NCBI RefSeq assembly: GCF_000621525.1
Contig: NZ_JHYC01000029.1
Coordinates: 1 to 38,459 of the forward strand
From: Legionella fairfieldensis ATCC 49588
GTDB taxonomy: Bacteria > Pseudomonadota > Gammaproteobacteria > Legionellales > Legionellaceae
Direction of reading: 5' to 3'
Length of the DNA stretch: 38,459 nt
Shown: piece after piece, positions 25,217 to 35,317 of the stretch
How the letters are laid out: the number at the start of each line of letters is the position of its first letter
How positions within the stretch are numbered: position 1 is the stretch's first letter
Translations under genes and position numbers: made by a program
Notes under the pieces: model-generated
Databases searched by the model: none
What the model was told of the DNA's origin: nothing
Seen by the model: only the letters and a program-made list of their open reading frames with translations

Positions 25217-25882
25217 ATGGACATGAGCTCAATAAATAATGCCAATATGATAAATCCTGCACCAGGACAAATTGGTCAAGGTAAAAATTTAGGTCAACAT
25301 GATTTTTTGCAACTTATGATTGCTCAAGCTAAAAATCTGGATTTGGAGTCAAAAACAAATGGGGATTTTTTAGGCCAAATTGCTCAATTCAGTATAAATG
25401 ATGGTATCAATAAGATGCAGGAATCCATTCAGGAATTATCTGCTTCAATACAATCTAATCAAGCTTTGCAGGCGACTTCTCTGGTGGGCCGCAAAATATT
25501 GGTCAATAGCGAAGCATTAACATTGGGAGTGGAAGGTAATGCCAAAGCAGCCGTAAATCTTCCTGTTCCTGTAGATAGTTTGATTGCTTCCATTTATTCT
25601 GAAACCGGCGAGCTAATCAGAAAAATTCCCCTTGGTCAGCACGATACAGGTTTTTTAAACATTGAATGGGATGGTTTGAACCAAAAAAATGAACGTATGG
25701 CAGCGGGCAAGTATACCATTCATGTCAATGGTATTTACTCCGGGCAAGAGGTTGCTTTAAAAACAATGACGGCAGCAAATGTGGACAGTGTTAATTTAGG
25801 CCAACGTGGGGAAGATATCAAACTCAATGTCGCTGGCATAGGTTTGGTATCACTCAACGATGTGAAACAAATTACAGAATAG
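25217..25882 (+). CDS. flgD: Flagellar hook-assembly scaffold FlgD
   Basis: The 221-residue hook-capping protein has the FlgD N-terminal block (KNLGQHDFLQLMIAQAKNLD), which guides hook subunits. The C-terminal beta-sandwich follows (LIRKIPLGQHDTGFLNIEWD, NERMAAGKYTIHVNG). Only three bases separate it from flgC; ribosome site AGGAGAAGG. It is lost from the finished flagellum. Confidence 0.94.
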   Translation: MDMSSINNANMINPAPGQIGQGKNLGQHDFLQLMIAQAKNLDLESKTNGDFLGQIAQFSINDGINKMQESIQELSASIQSNQALQATSLVGRKILVNSEALTLGVEGNAKAAVNLPVPVDSLIASIYSETGELIRKIPLGQHDTGFLNIEWDGLNQKNERMAAGKYTIHVNGIYSGQEVALKTMTAANVDSVNLGQRGEDIKLNVAGIGLVSLNDVKQITE

Positions 25883-25904
25883 CTGATTGCAATAGGAGAC
25901 GGAC

Positions 25905-27215
25905 ATGAGTTTTGGTACAGGATTAAGTGGATTGCAAGCTGCATCGAGTGATTTAAACGTAGTAGGCAATAATATTGCCAACTCCGCAACAACAGGTTTT
26001 AAGAGTTCAAGAGCCTTATTTGCCGATGTGTACGCCAATAGTTTCTCAGGTAGCGGAAATGCTATCGGAAGTGGTGTTAACATGATCAGTGTGCAGCAAT
26101 CTTTTGCTCAGGGCGATATTAGTTTTACTAATAACAGTCTTGATTTAGCCATTAATGGCGCAGGTTTTTTTGTAGTAAATAACAATGGCTCACCAGCTTA
26201 TACCCGGGCAGGTGCTTTTAATATTGATAACAATGGTTTTGTTGTTAATAGTCTGGGGCAAAGACTGACAGGTTTGCTTGCAGATGCGAATGGAACAATT
26301 AGTACGGTATCGGGCGATTTACAGATAAATACCGCTAACATCGTTCCCAGAGCCACTACCGCAATTACGACGGGAACTAATTTATATGCAAATAGTACAC
26401 CGCCATCCATTGCCTGGAATGGAGGAGCGACACCGGCTACTACAAGTTATAATAATGTCACTTCTTCTACGATCTACGACAGCCTGGGAAATTCTCATGT
26501 GTTATCCATGTACTTTATTCGAGCTGATGCGACTGCCACAGCGGGTGACCCTAATGCTTCATCGCCTATTAATACCACAAATCAGTGGTACGTTGCTTTT
26601 CAGGTAGATAATCAAAATGTGCCAGCCAATGCCGGAGCGACTAACAGCGATAATTTATTTCGTGTAAATTTTAATGCTGATGGTACATTTTCTACAGTCG
26701 CTGATGTAACAAATACCCCTCTTCCTGCCAATTTGATTCCTTTATCAATTAATTTGAATAATGGGTCAAATCCTTTAAATTTTACGGTTGACCTTTCAAA
26801 TAGTACTCAGTTTGGTAGTCCTTTTGCTGTACAGTCAACCAGCCAGAATGGGTTCACAACGGGCGTTTTAAATGGTTTTCAGGTTGATGCATCAGGTATT
26901 TTATCGGGTCGTTACAGTAATGGCCAGACATTAAATATGGGGCAGATTCAATTGGCAAACTTTGGCAATGTGAATGGCTTACAACCCGTAGGTAATACCA
27001 GTTGGACAGAAACGTTTGCATCCGGCCAGGCTATTCTTGGTACACCGGGGAATTCCAGTCTTGGAGCATTACAGGCGGGTGCTTTGGAAAATTCAAATGT
27101 TAACCTTACTGGTGAATTAGTCGATCTTATTAGTGCACAACGCAATTTTCAAGCCAATGCGCAAACTATCAGAGCGGAGGATACAATAACTCAAACGATT
27201 ATTAATCTCAGTTAG
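25905..27215 (+). CDS. flgE: Flagellar hook protein FlgE
   Basis: The 436-residue hook subunit carries the N-terminal motif SGLQAASSDLNVVGNNIANS and the C-terminal GELVDLISAQRNFQANAQTI, which pair in the hook core. The central domain is rich in asparagine, threonine and serine, as expected of the exposed hook domain. Ribosome site AGGAGACGG; 22 bases after flgD. Confidence 0.96.
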   Translation: MSFGTGLSGLQAASSDLNVVGNNIANSATTGFKSSRALFADVYANSFSGSGNAIGSGVNMISVQQSFAQGDISFTNNSLDLAINGAGFFVVNNNGSPAYTRAGAFNIDNNGFVVNSLGQRLTGLLADANGTISTVSGDLQINTANIVPRATTAITTGTNLYANSTPPSIAWNGGATPATTSYNNVTSSTIYDSLGNSHVLSMYFIRADATATAGDPNASSPINTTNQWYVAFQVDNQNVPANAGATNSDNLFRVNFNADGTFSTVADVTNTPLPANLIPLSINLNNGSNPLNFTVDLSNSTQFGSPFAVQSTSQNGFTTGVLNGFQVDASGILSGRYSNGQTLNMGQIQLANFGNVNGLQPVGNTSWTETFASGQAILGTPGNSSLGALQAGALENSNVNLTGELVDLISAQRNFQANAQTIRAEDTITQTIINLS

Positions 27216-27255
27216 TTTGATTTTAATGGTAACTAATATAAGGGAGATTTAAGGC

Positions 27256-27993
27256 GTGGATCCAATTCTTTATAATGCAATGAGTGGCTCTCAAACAGAT
27301 TTTTATCGCCAGGAAATTACTGGTAATAATATGGCGAATGTACATACCGTAGGGTTTAAAGCAGATTTATACCAGGCTCAATCCATGTATGTAACCGGAG
27401 CGGTACAAAACGGTGCAACTCATGCAGTCCGGTTACCCAACGGTATCGATTTTTCAGATGGTCCTTTGATTCATACAGGCAATGATTTGGATGTCGCAGT
27501 GAGAGGCATGGGTTGGTTTGCTGTACAGGACCCTCAGGGAAAAGAGGCTTACACAAAAGCGGGTGATCTTCATGTTACTGAAAATGGGAGGCTCGTTACG
27601 GCGTCTAATTTGCCTGTATTAGGAGATAGTGGTCCTATTTCCATTCCTCCCGCACAACGCATTGAAGTAGGTACGGATGGAACTATATCCATAGTTCCTC
27701 TGGAGGGACTTCCTGATGAAATCGTAGTCCTGGATCGTTTGAAACTGGTTAAGCTGGACCCCGACAATCTGGTTAAAGATACGACTGGCCTTATGAAATT
27801 AAAAGAAGGTGCTTTAGCGCCAACGGATGCCTCTCTTACAGTTGTTAAAGGGGCGTTGGAGGGGTCGAATGTTAATTCAATTGATCAAATGATTAATATG
27901 ATTGCCTCGGGTCAGGAATTTAACGCCAAGACTAAAATGATGCAGACTGCCGACAATAATGCCCAGAAATTGGCACAATTGTTACTAGTATAA
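27256..27993 (+). CDS. flgF: Flagellar proximal rod protein FlgF
   Basis: The 245-residue rod protein starts at a GTG with GGGAGA and AAGG upstream. The N-terminal signature is SGSQTDFYRQEITGNNMANV and the C-terminal motif SIDQMINMIASGQEFNAKTKMM. NDLDVAVRGMGWFAVQ is shared with FlgG. It lies 40 bases after flgE in the same operon. Confidence 0.95.
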   Translation: MDPILYNAMSGSQTDFYRQEITGNNMANVHTVGFKADLYQAQSMYVTGAVQNGATHAVRLPNGIDFSDGPLIHTGNDLDVAVRGMGWFAVQDPQGKEAYTKAGDLHVTENGRLVTASNLPVLGDSGPISIPPAQRIEVGTDGTISIVPLEGLPDEIVVLDRLKLVKLDPDNLVKDTTGLMKLKEGALAPTDASLTVVKGALEGSNVNSIDQMINMIASGQEFNAKTKMMQTADNNAQKLAQLLLV

Positions 27994-28019
27994 TACTTTC
28001 TTAAAGGACGAAAAGATCT

Positions 28020-28805
28020 ATGGAACCAGCATTATGGGTTAGTAAAACGGGGCTTGATGCTCAGGATAAACATATCGCGAATATCGCCAATAACCTGGCA
28101 AACGTTAATACTATTGGTTTTAAAAAAGCTCGTGCTTCCTTTGAAGATTTAATTTATCAAAATACAAGCCAGGCGGGAGCTCAATCCACTCAAACCACTG
28201 AAATACCTACCGGAATTAATATGGGTAGTGGTGTTCATATGGTAGCTGTACAAAAAATGTTTACTCAAGGTAGCATTCAAAATACACAAAACTCACTGGA
28301 TGTTGCTATTCAGGGACAGGGTTTTTTCCAGGTGCTTTTACCCGATGGGACACAGGTTTATACTCGGGATGGTACCTTTCAACTGAACTCTCAGGGGCAG
28401 ATTGTTACTGCAAATGGTTATGTGTTACAACCACCAGTGAATATACCCCAACAAACATTAAATGTAACTATTGGGCAAGATGGTACCGTGTCTGTTTTGA
28501 CAGCAGGAAATAATGTACCGACCCAGTTAGGTGTTATTCAGTTGACCAATTTTATTAACCCGGCAGGTCTTCAACCGATGGGACAAAATCTTTTCGTACC
28601 TACGGTGGCCAGCGGACCCGCGCAGACAGATAATCCCGGTAATACAGGTCTTGGTACTTTATTACAGGGATCGCTTGAAGCGTCTAACGTGAATGTTGTA
28701 GAAGAGCTGGTTAATATGATTCAGGCGCAACGCAGTTACGAAATCAATGCTAAAGGGATTCAGACGGTCGATAATATGTTGCAATATTTAAATCAAACGC
28801 TGTAA
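28020..28805 (+). CDS. flgG: Flagellar distal rod protein FlgG
   Basis: The 261-residue product is exactly the usual FlgG length. It has KHIANIANNLANVNTIGFKK and NSLDVAIQGQGFFQVLLPDG near the N-terminus. The C-terminus contains VVEELVNMIQAQRSYEINAK then GIQTVDNM. It forms the distal rod that crosses the peptidoglycan. It starts 26 bases after flgF. Confidence 0.97.
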   Translation: MEPALWVSKTGLDAQDKHIANIANNLANVNTIGFKKARASFEDLIYQNTSQAGAQSTQTTEIPTGINMGSGVHMVAVQKMFTQGSIQNTQNSLDVAIQGQGFFQVLLPDGTQVYTRDGTFQLNSQGQIVTANGYVLQPPVNIPQQTLNVTIGQDGTVSVLTAGNNVPTQLGVIQLTNFINPAGLQPMGQNLFVPTVASGPAQTDNPGNTGLGTLLQGSLEASNVNVVEELVNMIQAQRSYEINAKGIQTVDNMLQYLNQTL

Positions 28806-28819
28806 TTAAGGTATTGCGC

Positions 28820-29515
28820 ATGACTATTTTTCGTTATCTCTTCGGGGGGATTTTAATGGCCCAGATATTAACAGGCTGTGATACGCTAAATCCTCCTTAT
28901 CCTGGAACGCATCCCGAATATGCGCCGACTTATCCGGTTTCGCCCGATCCAAAACAAATCCGCCATGTTAATGGCGCTATTTATAATGCAGAAACAGCAC
29001 TGCCTCTTTTTGAAACGCCCCGGGCAAGACATGAAGGGGATTTGGTTACTGTAATTCTCATTGAGAAAACAGATGCGCAGAAAAAAGCAATTACGCGGGG
29101 TCAAAAAAATGATACAGCGAACATTGTGAATGCAGCTGTTTTTGGTAGACCTCTGGATTTTGGCAGTGGTTATAGCATGGATTTTAATTTGAATGCGCAA
29201 CGCCAATATGACGGTGGAGGGCAAGAAATACAAAATAATAAATTAGCAGGAAGTATTTCAGTCACCGTTGCTAAAGTTTTGGCTAATGGCAATATGGTAG
29301 TTCAGGGTGAGAAGTGGATGAAAATAAATCAAGGAGATGAATTTGTTCGACTTTCAGGGATTATCCGGCCCCAGGATATTCGTCCTGATAACACGATTAC
29401 CTCTGATAGAATAGCTAATGCAAAGATGGCTTATGGGGGCGTAGGTCAGTTGAACAACATGAATGCACAAGGCTGGTTTTCTCGCTGGATTTGGGGGCCT
29501 TTATTTCCAACATAG
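28820..29515 (+). CDS. flgH: Flagellar L-ring lipoprotein FlgH
   Basis: Outer-membrane ring subunit. From the ATG at 28820 (AAGG eight bases upstream) a lipoprotein signal ends in the lipobox ILTGC with C20 as the acylated residue. The body shows [39 protein letters not shown] and the C-terminal [18 protein letters not shown] typical of FlgH. The TTG at 28814 is a possible but weaker start. The gap to flgI (148 bases) is the longest within the early block. Confidence 0.96.
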   Translation: MTIFRYLFGGILMAQILTGCDTLNPPYPGTHPEYAPTYPVSPDPKQIRHVNGAIYNAETALPLFETPRARHEGDLVTVILIEKTDAQKKAITRGQKNDTANIVNAAVFGRPLDFGSGYSMDFNLNAQRQYDGGGQEIQNNKLAGSISVTVAKVLANGNMVVQGEKWMKINQGDEFVRLSGIIRPQDIRPDNTITSDRIANAKMAYGGVGQLNNMNAQGWFSRWIWGPLFPT

Positions 29516-29663
29516 ATTATTGGTATACGTTCAGGATGAATGCTTGAATTCTGGTGAACGATTACGATTATTAATGAAATTGGGTCATGATATAGGGCTG
29601 TTAATGGGCAATAGGTCTTGTCGTCATTTAACATTAGGCGCTAGCTATAAACAGGACAGGTTA

Positions 29664-30767
29664 ATGCATAAGATTTATGCGGTTATTATTTTTTTTCTTG
29701 GAAGCACTCTGATGTCATCATTGTGTGCCGAGCGCATTAAAGATTTGGCCACACTGGCAGGTGTACGTATTAACCAGCTTGTAGGTTATGGTCTTGTTGT
29801 TGGACTAGATGGCACGGGGGATAGAACAGGTACTCGTTTTACCGAAGAAAGCTTTGCCAATATGCTTATTCAATTAGGTGTTAACATTCCGCCGGGAGCA
29901 AAAATAAACTCTAAAAACATAGCAGCGGTAATGGTCACTGCTAACCTGAATTCCTTTATGAAAAAAGGGCAGCTAATGGATGTTAATGTGTCCTCGGTGG
30001 GTAATTCCACCAGCTTAAGAGGAGGAACTTTGTTGCTTACTCCCTTAAAAGGTGCTGATGGCCGTGTATATGCTATTGCTCAGGGTAACATCATTGTTGT
30101 TGCTCTTGGGGTTTCGGGTAAAGACGGGTCCAGCGTTACGGTAAACGTTCCAAGTGGTGGCCGTATTCCTAATGGGGCTACCGTTGAAGCGGATATACCC
30201 AATCCTTTTTCGCTTTCAAGAACCCTGACTTATAATTTGCATAGCCCTGATTTTACTACGGCGAAACGAATGACAGATGCTATTAACGAAATGATGGGGC
30301 CAGGGACCGCTCATGCTGTTGACGCTGCCTCCATTCAAGTAACAGCCCCCAAATTAATGTCACACCGGGTCGATTATGTGTCTGTATTGGAAAACATTGA
30401 GTTTACTCCGGGTGAAACAGAAGCTAAAATTATCATCAATCCGAGGACGGGAACGGTCGTCATAGGACAATTAGTTCATGTTAAACCGGCTGCTGTTTCT
30501 CATGGTAATTTGATTGTTACTATTAGCGAAAATCCTATTGTCAGTCAACCGAATGCATTTGCCAGAGGACGAACCGTAGTAGTTCCTGACAGTCAGATTA
30601 ATGTAACAGAGAAAAATAGCCATACGTTTTTATTTGCTCCCGGACCCTCTTTGAGAGATATTGTCAAGGCGATAAACGCCGTAGGCGCAACGCCTGCCGA
30701 CCTGGTTGCAATTCTTGAAGCTTTAAAACAGGTTGGCGCATTGAATGCAACCATAATTGTTATATAG
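29664..30767 (+). CDS. flgI: Flagellar P-ring protein FlgI
   Basis: The 367-residue periplasmic ring subunit has signal peptide [22 protein letters not shown] and a mature start [20 protein letters not shown]. Further family features are [32 protein letters not shown] and the terminal [19 protein letters not shown]. The open frame extends back into flgH (from 29463), but that part shows no signal peptide or homology. The ATG at 29664 with ACAGG upstream gives the normal FlgI length. Confidence 0.97.
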   Translation: MHKIYAVIIFFLGSTLMSSLCAERIKDLATLAGVRINQLVGYGLVVGLDGTGDRTGTRFTEESFANMLIQLGVNIPPGAKINSKNIAAVMVTANLNSFMKKGQLMDVNVSSVGNSTSLRGGTLLLTPLKGADGRVYAIAQGNIIVVALGVSGKDGSSVTVNVPSGGRIPNGATVEADIPNPFSLSRTLTYNLHSPDFTTAKRMTDAINEMMGPGTAHAVDAASIQVTAPKLMSHRVDYVSVLENIEFTPGETEAKIIINPRTGTVVIGQLVHVKPAAVSHGNLIVTISENPIVSQPNAFARGRTVVVPDSQINVTEKNSHTFLFAPGPSLRDIVKAINAVGATPADLVAILEALKQVGALNATIIVI

Positions 30768-30781
30768 ACAGGTGGATTAAT

Positions 30782-31675
30782 ATGGCCATTGAAGGAATAG
30801 CTGTGAGTGATTTTCAGGGGTTACAACAATTGAAAGCACAGGCGAAAAGTGATCCCAATAAAGCTTTACCGGAGGTTTCTAAACAGTTTGAGGCTATTTT
30901 TTTGCAGTCCATGTTGAAAAGTATGCGTATGGGACAACATTTCATTGATGAATCCAATCCGTTGAGAGGAGAAAAGGAAGCCATGTTTCAAGACATGCTT
31001 GATGGACAATACGCTAACACTATTGCCAATGGCCAAGGGATCGGTTTGGCCGCCATGCTTGCAAAGCAGTTGGAAAAATCGGACGGTAGTGTTGCCAGGA
31101 CACAAAATGTAATTGATCCATCATTATTATCATCAAGAATGACTTCTCAGCTGCCTTCTTCATTACCAAAAGATAATTATACTCCTGCCAACATTGATGA
31201 CTTTGTCAAATCGGCATGGCCTTATGCACAGCAGGCTGCCAATTTACTGGGACTTGATCCCAAACTATTGATGGCACAGGCTGCGTTGGAAACGGGGTGG
31301 GGGCAGTTTGTCGCCAGAAATCCGGATGGAAGCAGTTCCAATAATTTATTTAACATTAAAGGACAAGGGGATGGTAGTGAGTCTGTACAAGTTGAAACAA
31401 CAGAATACATTGCGGATACTCCCATAAAAACAAGTGCCTTGTTCAGGAAATACCCTTCTGTTGCACATAGCTTTAATGATTATGTATCGTTGATTAAAGG
31501 CAATAATCGTTATGAAGCTGCTCTGGCCAATGCGGAGAATCCTGAACGTTATGTCGATGAATTACACCGTGCGGGTTATGCGACAGATCCTCATTACAAG
31601 TCAAAAATCCTGGCAATTTATCATGGTGATGAGTTACAGCAGGCATTACAAAGAAATGGTTTTACAACCGTGTAA
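30782..31675 (+). CDS. flgJ: Rod-cap and peptidoglycan hydrolase FlgJ
   Basis: The 297-residue, two-domain protein has an N-terminal rod-cap domain (about 10-100, KQFEAIFLQSMLKSMRMG). A linker and a C-terminal GH73 glucosaminidase domain (about 140-290) follow. The catalytic glutamate is E170 in AQAALETGWGQ, and NNLFNIKG follows as usual. It cuts peptidoglycan locally to let the rod through. The dual-domain form is typical of gammaproteobacteria. It closes the first half of the flagellar block; 244 bases follow before flgK. Confidence 0.96.
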   Translation: MAIEGIAVSDFQGLQQLKAQAKSDPNKALPEVSKQFEAIFLQSMLKSMRMGQHFIDESNPLRGEKEAMFQDMLDGQYANTIANGQGIGLAAMLAKQLEKSDGSVARTQNVIDPSLLSSRMTSQLPSSLPKDNYTPANIDDFVKSAWPYAQQAANLLGLDPKLLMAQAALETGWGQFVARNPDGSSSNNLFNIKGQGDGSESVQVETTEYIADTPIKTSALFRKYPSVAHSFNDYVSLIKGNNRYEAALANAENPERYVDELHRAGYATDPHYKSKILAIYHGDELQQALQRNGFTTV

Positions 31676-31816
31676 TAAACAGGTAATAAAATAGTAGGAA
31701 AAATAAATTTTCTGAGGTACAGTAAAAGAAGCAGTAATTAATTGACCTATCCATGCAGGTAGCAATTGCTCATGGAGGCATGTGATTCCAGACAAAATGG
31801 GATTTCCTGAGAAGTA

Positions 31817-31832
31817 TGGATGTTATCTTGCA
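31817..31832 (+). promoter_or_regulatory. Possible sigma-54 promoter before flgK
   Basis: TGGATG-N6-TTGCA has the invariant GG and GC dinucleotides ten bases apart, but the -24 side departs from consensus. It lies about 88 bases before flgK in a 244-base gap. It would give flgKL their own transcript; no good FliA (sigma-28) site was found. Confidence 0.35.
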
Positions 31833-31919
31833 GGAGTTTTATAAACTTGGGATGGCCGGTGGCGAAAAAAGTTACTGTAATTTTCCACGGTCAGGCATTC
31901 ATTAAAGGAGTAAGGAAGC

Positions 31920-33866
31920 ATGACAGGAATTTTAAACATTGCTACATTGGGCCTTAACGCGTTTCAAACTGCTCTGCAAGTCACAAGTAATAATATTGCC
32001 AATGTCGGCAATAAAGCCTATACCCGTCAAACCATTGAATTTGCCTCCGTAACCTCGCGACCCTATGCGGGGTATTATATTGGGGAAGGGGTGACTATTT
32101 CTTCCATTATTCGTAACAGCGATCATTTTGCTACGGAGCAAATGAGAGACACTGTAACGGCTAAAACACAATACGACACGTTTTACCAGCAAGCGATTCA
32201 AGTTGATAAGCTGCTTTCCATGAAAGGAACGAGTATAGCCACTAGTCTGGAAAACTTTTTTAATTCTCTCAGTCAGTTAAATGCAACACCAGACAGCATT
32301 GCTTCTCGTGATTTAATGTTACAACAAAGCAAGATGTTGGCAGAGCAATTTGGTTCGTTACAGCTGCGATTGGATGAATATCAGCAGAATAATAACAGAC
32401 AAATTGATCAGGCAGTGAATCAAATTAATCAGATTACTACACATATTGCCAAACTAAATACTCAATTAGCCATGTCACCTGATGCGCCTGAATTATTAGA
32501 CTCACGTGATGAGTTATTACAGGAACTGGCAAAATACACTGCGATAACTGTAATTGATCAAGGTCCGGCAGGAATAGGTGTGTCAGTTGGGAATGGTAAT
32601 ATGATTGTCATGGGGGGGGAGCAGCGTAACCTTGCAGTGAATATGAATCAACATGGGCAATTTGATACCCAGATCGTTCTGCTAAATGGAGCAGGGCAAA
32701 TCGATATTACCTCTAATTTAAAGACAGGCATGTTAGGTGGTCTGCTTGGCTTTGAAGAAGATGTACTCTCTTATGGTAGTCAACTGCTGGGCCAAATGGC
32801 CATAGGATTAGCGACAGCATTCAATAGTCAGCACCAATTGGGTATGGATATGAATAATCAAATTGGTATGGCTTTCTTTACTGACTATAATCAAACCAAT
32901 TTGCAATTGGCGCGTTCTTTGCCCTCGGTTTCCAATACGGGTACCGGCGCGTTATCAGTAGCAATTTCTGATATTAGTCAAATCCGGTTAAGTGATTATA
33001 AACTGGTGGTTAGTGATGCAGCAACCAATCAGATAACGATTACGAGACAGTCGGACGGAAACACTACCGTATTAAACTGGACTGATACCCCACCAGCTCC
33101 CCCTGCAGGTCAGGTTGTCGTGGATGGTATGACGATTACGGTCGATAATATCGCTAATCTTGCTGATAATGATAGCTATACGCTAATTCCCACAAGCGGT
33201 GCGGCACGTGATCTCACTGTGAATATTAGTGATCCTCGGGCGGTTGCTGTTGCGGCTCCTGTTCGCACCCTGACCTCTATAAACAACAATGGAACGGGCA
33301 GTATTACATTGGATACGGTTTTTAATACCAGTCTGGTTAATAAAGAATATCAAATTCAGATTATTTCACCTACTGAATATAACCTTGTAAATATTACGGA
33401 TTCAGTGACCACAGGTCCTTTTACCTTTACGCCCAACATGGACAATACGATCATGATTCCTGATATTAACCCTTCCTATTCAGTTAAATTATCTGGAATA
33501 CCACAAGTGGGGGATACGTTCACCGCGACTTACAACGCGGAGGGTTTTGGTGATAACCGCAATGGGACTCAGTTGGCTGGGTTACGGCAGAACCAATTTT
33601 TTACAGGAGGGACAGAAAGCCTGTTTGACAGGTACTCTGATTTAATTACACAGGTGGCAGGTACAACTTATCAGGCAAAAGTAGGTGGTGAAGCTGCGGA
33701 CATTTTATATCAGCAGGCTGTTGATTTTCGTGATAGTAAAAGTGCGGTTAATCTCGATGAAGAAGGCGGTAATTTGGTACGTTTTGAACAAGCGTATCAG
33801 GCTGCCAGTAGATTATTAGCCGTTTCAAATCAAATAATGGATGCTTTATTTGCTGCGATGAGGTGA
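31920..33866 (+). CDS. flgK: Flagellar hook-associated protein 1, FlgK
   Basis: The 648-residue protein forms the first junction between hook and filament. N-terminal LNAFQTALQVTSNNIANVGNKAYTRQ-type sequence and the C-terminal NLDEEGGNLVRFEQAYQAAS are diagnostic. The region 330-560 is an Asn/Thr-rich variable domain. Ribosome site AAAGGAG is seven bases before the ATG. It is separated from flgL by three bases, so the pair is co-translated. Confidence 0.97.
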   Translation: MTGILNIATLGLNAFQTALQVTSNNIANVGNKAYTRQTIEFASVTSRPYAGYYIGEGVTISSIIRNSDHFATEQMRDTVTAKTQYDTFYQQAIQVDKLLSMKGTSIATSLENFFNSLSQLNATPDSIASRDLMLQQSKMLAEQFGSLQLRLDEYQQNNNRQIDQAVNQINQITTHIAKLNTQLAMSPDAPELLDSRDELLQELAKYTAITVIDQGPAGIGVSVGNGNMIVMGGEQRNLAVNMNQHGQFDTQIVLLNGAGQIDITSNLKTGMLGGLLGFEEDVLSYGSQLLGQMAIGLATAFNSQHQLGMDMNNQIGMAFFTDYNQTNLQLARSLPSVSNTGTGALSVAISDISQIRLSDYKLVVSDAATNQITITRQSDGNTTVLNWTDTPPAPPAGQVVVDGMTITVDNIANLADNDSYTLIPTSGAARDLTVNISDPRAVAVAAPVRTLTSINNNGTGSITLDTVFNTSLVNKEYQIQIISPTEYNLVNITDSVTTGPFTFTPNMDNTIMIPDINPSYSVKLSGIPQVGDTFTATYNAEGFGDNRNGTQLAGLRQNQFFTGGTESLFDRYSDLITQVAGTTYQAKVGGEAADILYQQAVDFRDSKSAVNLDEEGGNLVRFEQAYQAASRLLAVSNQIMDALFAAMR

Positions 33867-33869
33867 TAA

Positions 33870-35102
33870 ATGCGAATTTCAACCAATCAAATTTTTCAAC
33901 GTAGTCTGGACAGTGTATTTATTCAGCAAAGCAAGATGTTGAAGTTACAACAACAGCTTTCTTCTCAGAAAAAAATTCAATCGCCCTCTGATGATCCTAT
34001 TGCGGCATCGCAAATCGATCTCATGAAACAGTCTATTGATTTTACGCAAAGCATGCAGTTGAATCTTGACGCAGCGGTTAATGAGTTAAGTTTTGAAGAG
34101 AGTGTGCTGGGAAATACAATCAATGTGCTTCAAAAGCTACGTAACCTGCAAATCCAGGCTTCCAATAGCTCCTATTCACGCGATGATCGGAAAGCAATAG
34201 CGGTAGAAATGCAAAATTTGCTTGATCAGCTTCAGGATTTGGGAAATACGCGGGATAGCTATGGTAATTATATTTTTGCAGGTAGTCAGGTAGCTAATGA
34301 GCCTTTTACATTAAACCCCAGCGGCCAATATATTTATAACGGCGATGAAACTCAACGTCTCCAGTTGGTTAGCAGTGGCGTGCAGATGCCTGTGAATGAC
34401 AACGGTAATGATGTTTTCATGCGTATTCGCAATGGTAATGGAACGTTTACTGTCGCCCAGCCGCCTACGAATACAGGAGATGCTTTCGCAACAACAGGAA
34501 GCGTGGTCAATGCGGCTGCTTACGTGGCTGATGATTATACGGTCAGTTTTGTATTAAACACCTCCAATCAGTTAGTTGTCATGGTCAGTGGTGTCACCAG
34601 TGGATTTATTATCCCCCCCACAGGGCTTCCCGATGACGCGCCTTTGTATCAGAATGGTGGAGCAGTTAATTTTAATGGTATCCAGATTACCGTTGCGGGT
34701 ACGCCTCAATCTGGCGATTCATTTATGGTTAATCCTTCCCGGAATGAATCTGTTTTTTCTACAATAGCACGTATGATCACCAATCTTAATCGTCCTTACG
34801 ACACAGCCCCTGACAAGGCCGCAGTACAAACGGAAAATAATCAGCTTATGGAGCAAATGGATAGCGCCCTTAATAATATTCTCGCTTATCAGGCACAAGT
34901 AGGTGCCCGCTTAAATCAGTTGGATATTGCGAAGGAAGTTAATAGTGATGTTATCACTATTTGCAAGGAAACCTTAAGTACAGTAGAAGATGTTAATTTG
35001 GCTGAAATAGCCGTAAATTTAAGTCTTCAAGAGGTTTACTTACAGGTGGCACAACAAAGTTTTGCTCGCATTCAAGGGTTGTCGGTGTTTAATTATATTT
35101 AA
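33870..35102 (+). CDS. flgL: Flagellar hook-associated protein 3, FlgL
   Basis: The 410-residue junction protein next to the filament contains the flagellin-like N-terminal helix (MLKLQQQLSSQKKIQSPSDD then PIAASQ). The matching C-terminal helix contains VEDVNLAEIAVNLSLQEVYL and QVAQQSFARIQGLSVFNYI. The variable middle has repeated T/N/G segments. It is last in the flagellar block. A hairpin (35189-35213) and a dispersed repeat follow. Confidence 0.96.
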   Translation: MRISTNQIFQRSLDSVFIQQSKMLKLQQQLSSQKKIQSPSDDPIAASQIDLMKQSIDFTQSMQLNLDAAVNELSFEESVLGNTINVLQKLRNLQIQASNSSYSRDDRKAIAVEMQNLLDQLQDLGNTRDSYGNYIFAGSQVANEPFTLNPSGQYIYNGDETQRLQLVSSGVQMPVNDNGNDVFMRIRNGNGTFTVAQPPTNTGDAFATTGSVVNAAAYVADDYTVSFVLNTSNQLVVMVSGVTSGFIIPPTGLPDDAPLYQNGGAVNFNGIQITVAGTPQSGDSFMVNPSRNESVFSTIARMITNLNRPYDTAPDKAAVQTENNQLMEQMDSALNNILAYQAQVGARLNQLDIAKEVNSDVITICKETLSTVEDVNLAEIAVNLSLQEVYLQVAQQSFARIQGLSVFNYI

Positions 35103-35118
35103 GCAGGCCCCATTCATT

Positions 35119-35176
35119 TTCTCGCAAGCAAAGGGATGAGGCAAGTTGAGAATGAATTCCCGTTGTCACGGAATAA
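35119..35176 (+). repeat. Dispersed palindromic repeat, copy 3 (partial)
   Basis: Contains AAGTTGAGAATGAATTCCCG followed by TTGTCACGG, matching the right half of copy 2 with one base changed and one deleted. The TCGCAAGCAAAGGGATGAG stretch before it corresponds to the reversed copy-1 segment. The outer hairpin seen in copies 1 and 2 is missing. Confidence 0.65.
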
Positions 35177-35188
35177 CTCCAAATAGTA

Positions 35189-35213
35189 CAGGATGGGGTT
35201 TTACCCAATCCTG
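35189..35213 (+). terminator. Hairpin after flgL
   Basis: CAGGAT-GGG (35189-35197) pairs with CCC-A-ATCCTG (35204-35213) around GTTTTA. The stem is stable, but no T run follows, so it may be a weak terminator or mRNA-stabilising stem. Confidence 0.45.
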
Positions 35214-35317
35214 CGGATTACTCAGCGCCAATTAAAATGCCAATAATTTGTTTAATTTTTATGCAATTTCTTTTATGTAAGACTATACTCTAATAATATT
35301 CACATGAGGAGATCATC

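Noticed and set aside
29463-29663. Longer FlgI reading frame starting inside flgH
   Set aside because: The 67 extra residues have no signal peptide or homology; the ATG at 29664 gives the standard length and signal.
31840-31880. Sigma-28 (FliA) promoter before flgK (TAAACTT...GCCGGTGG)
   Set aside because: The spacing of about six bases is far too short for a FliA promoter.
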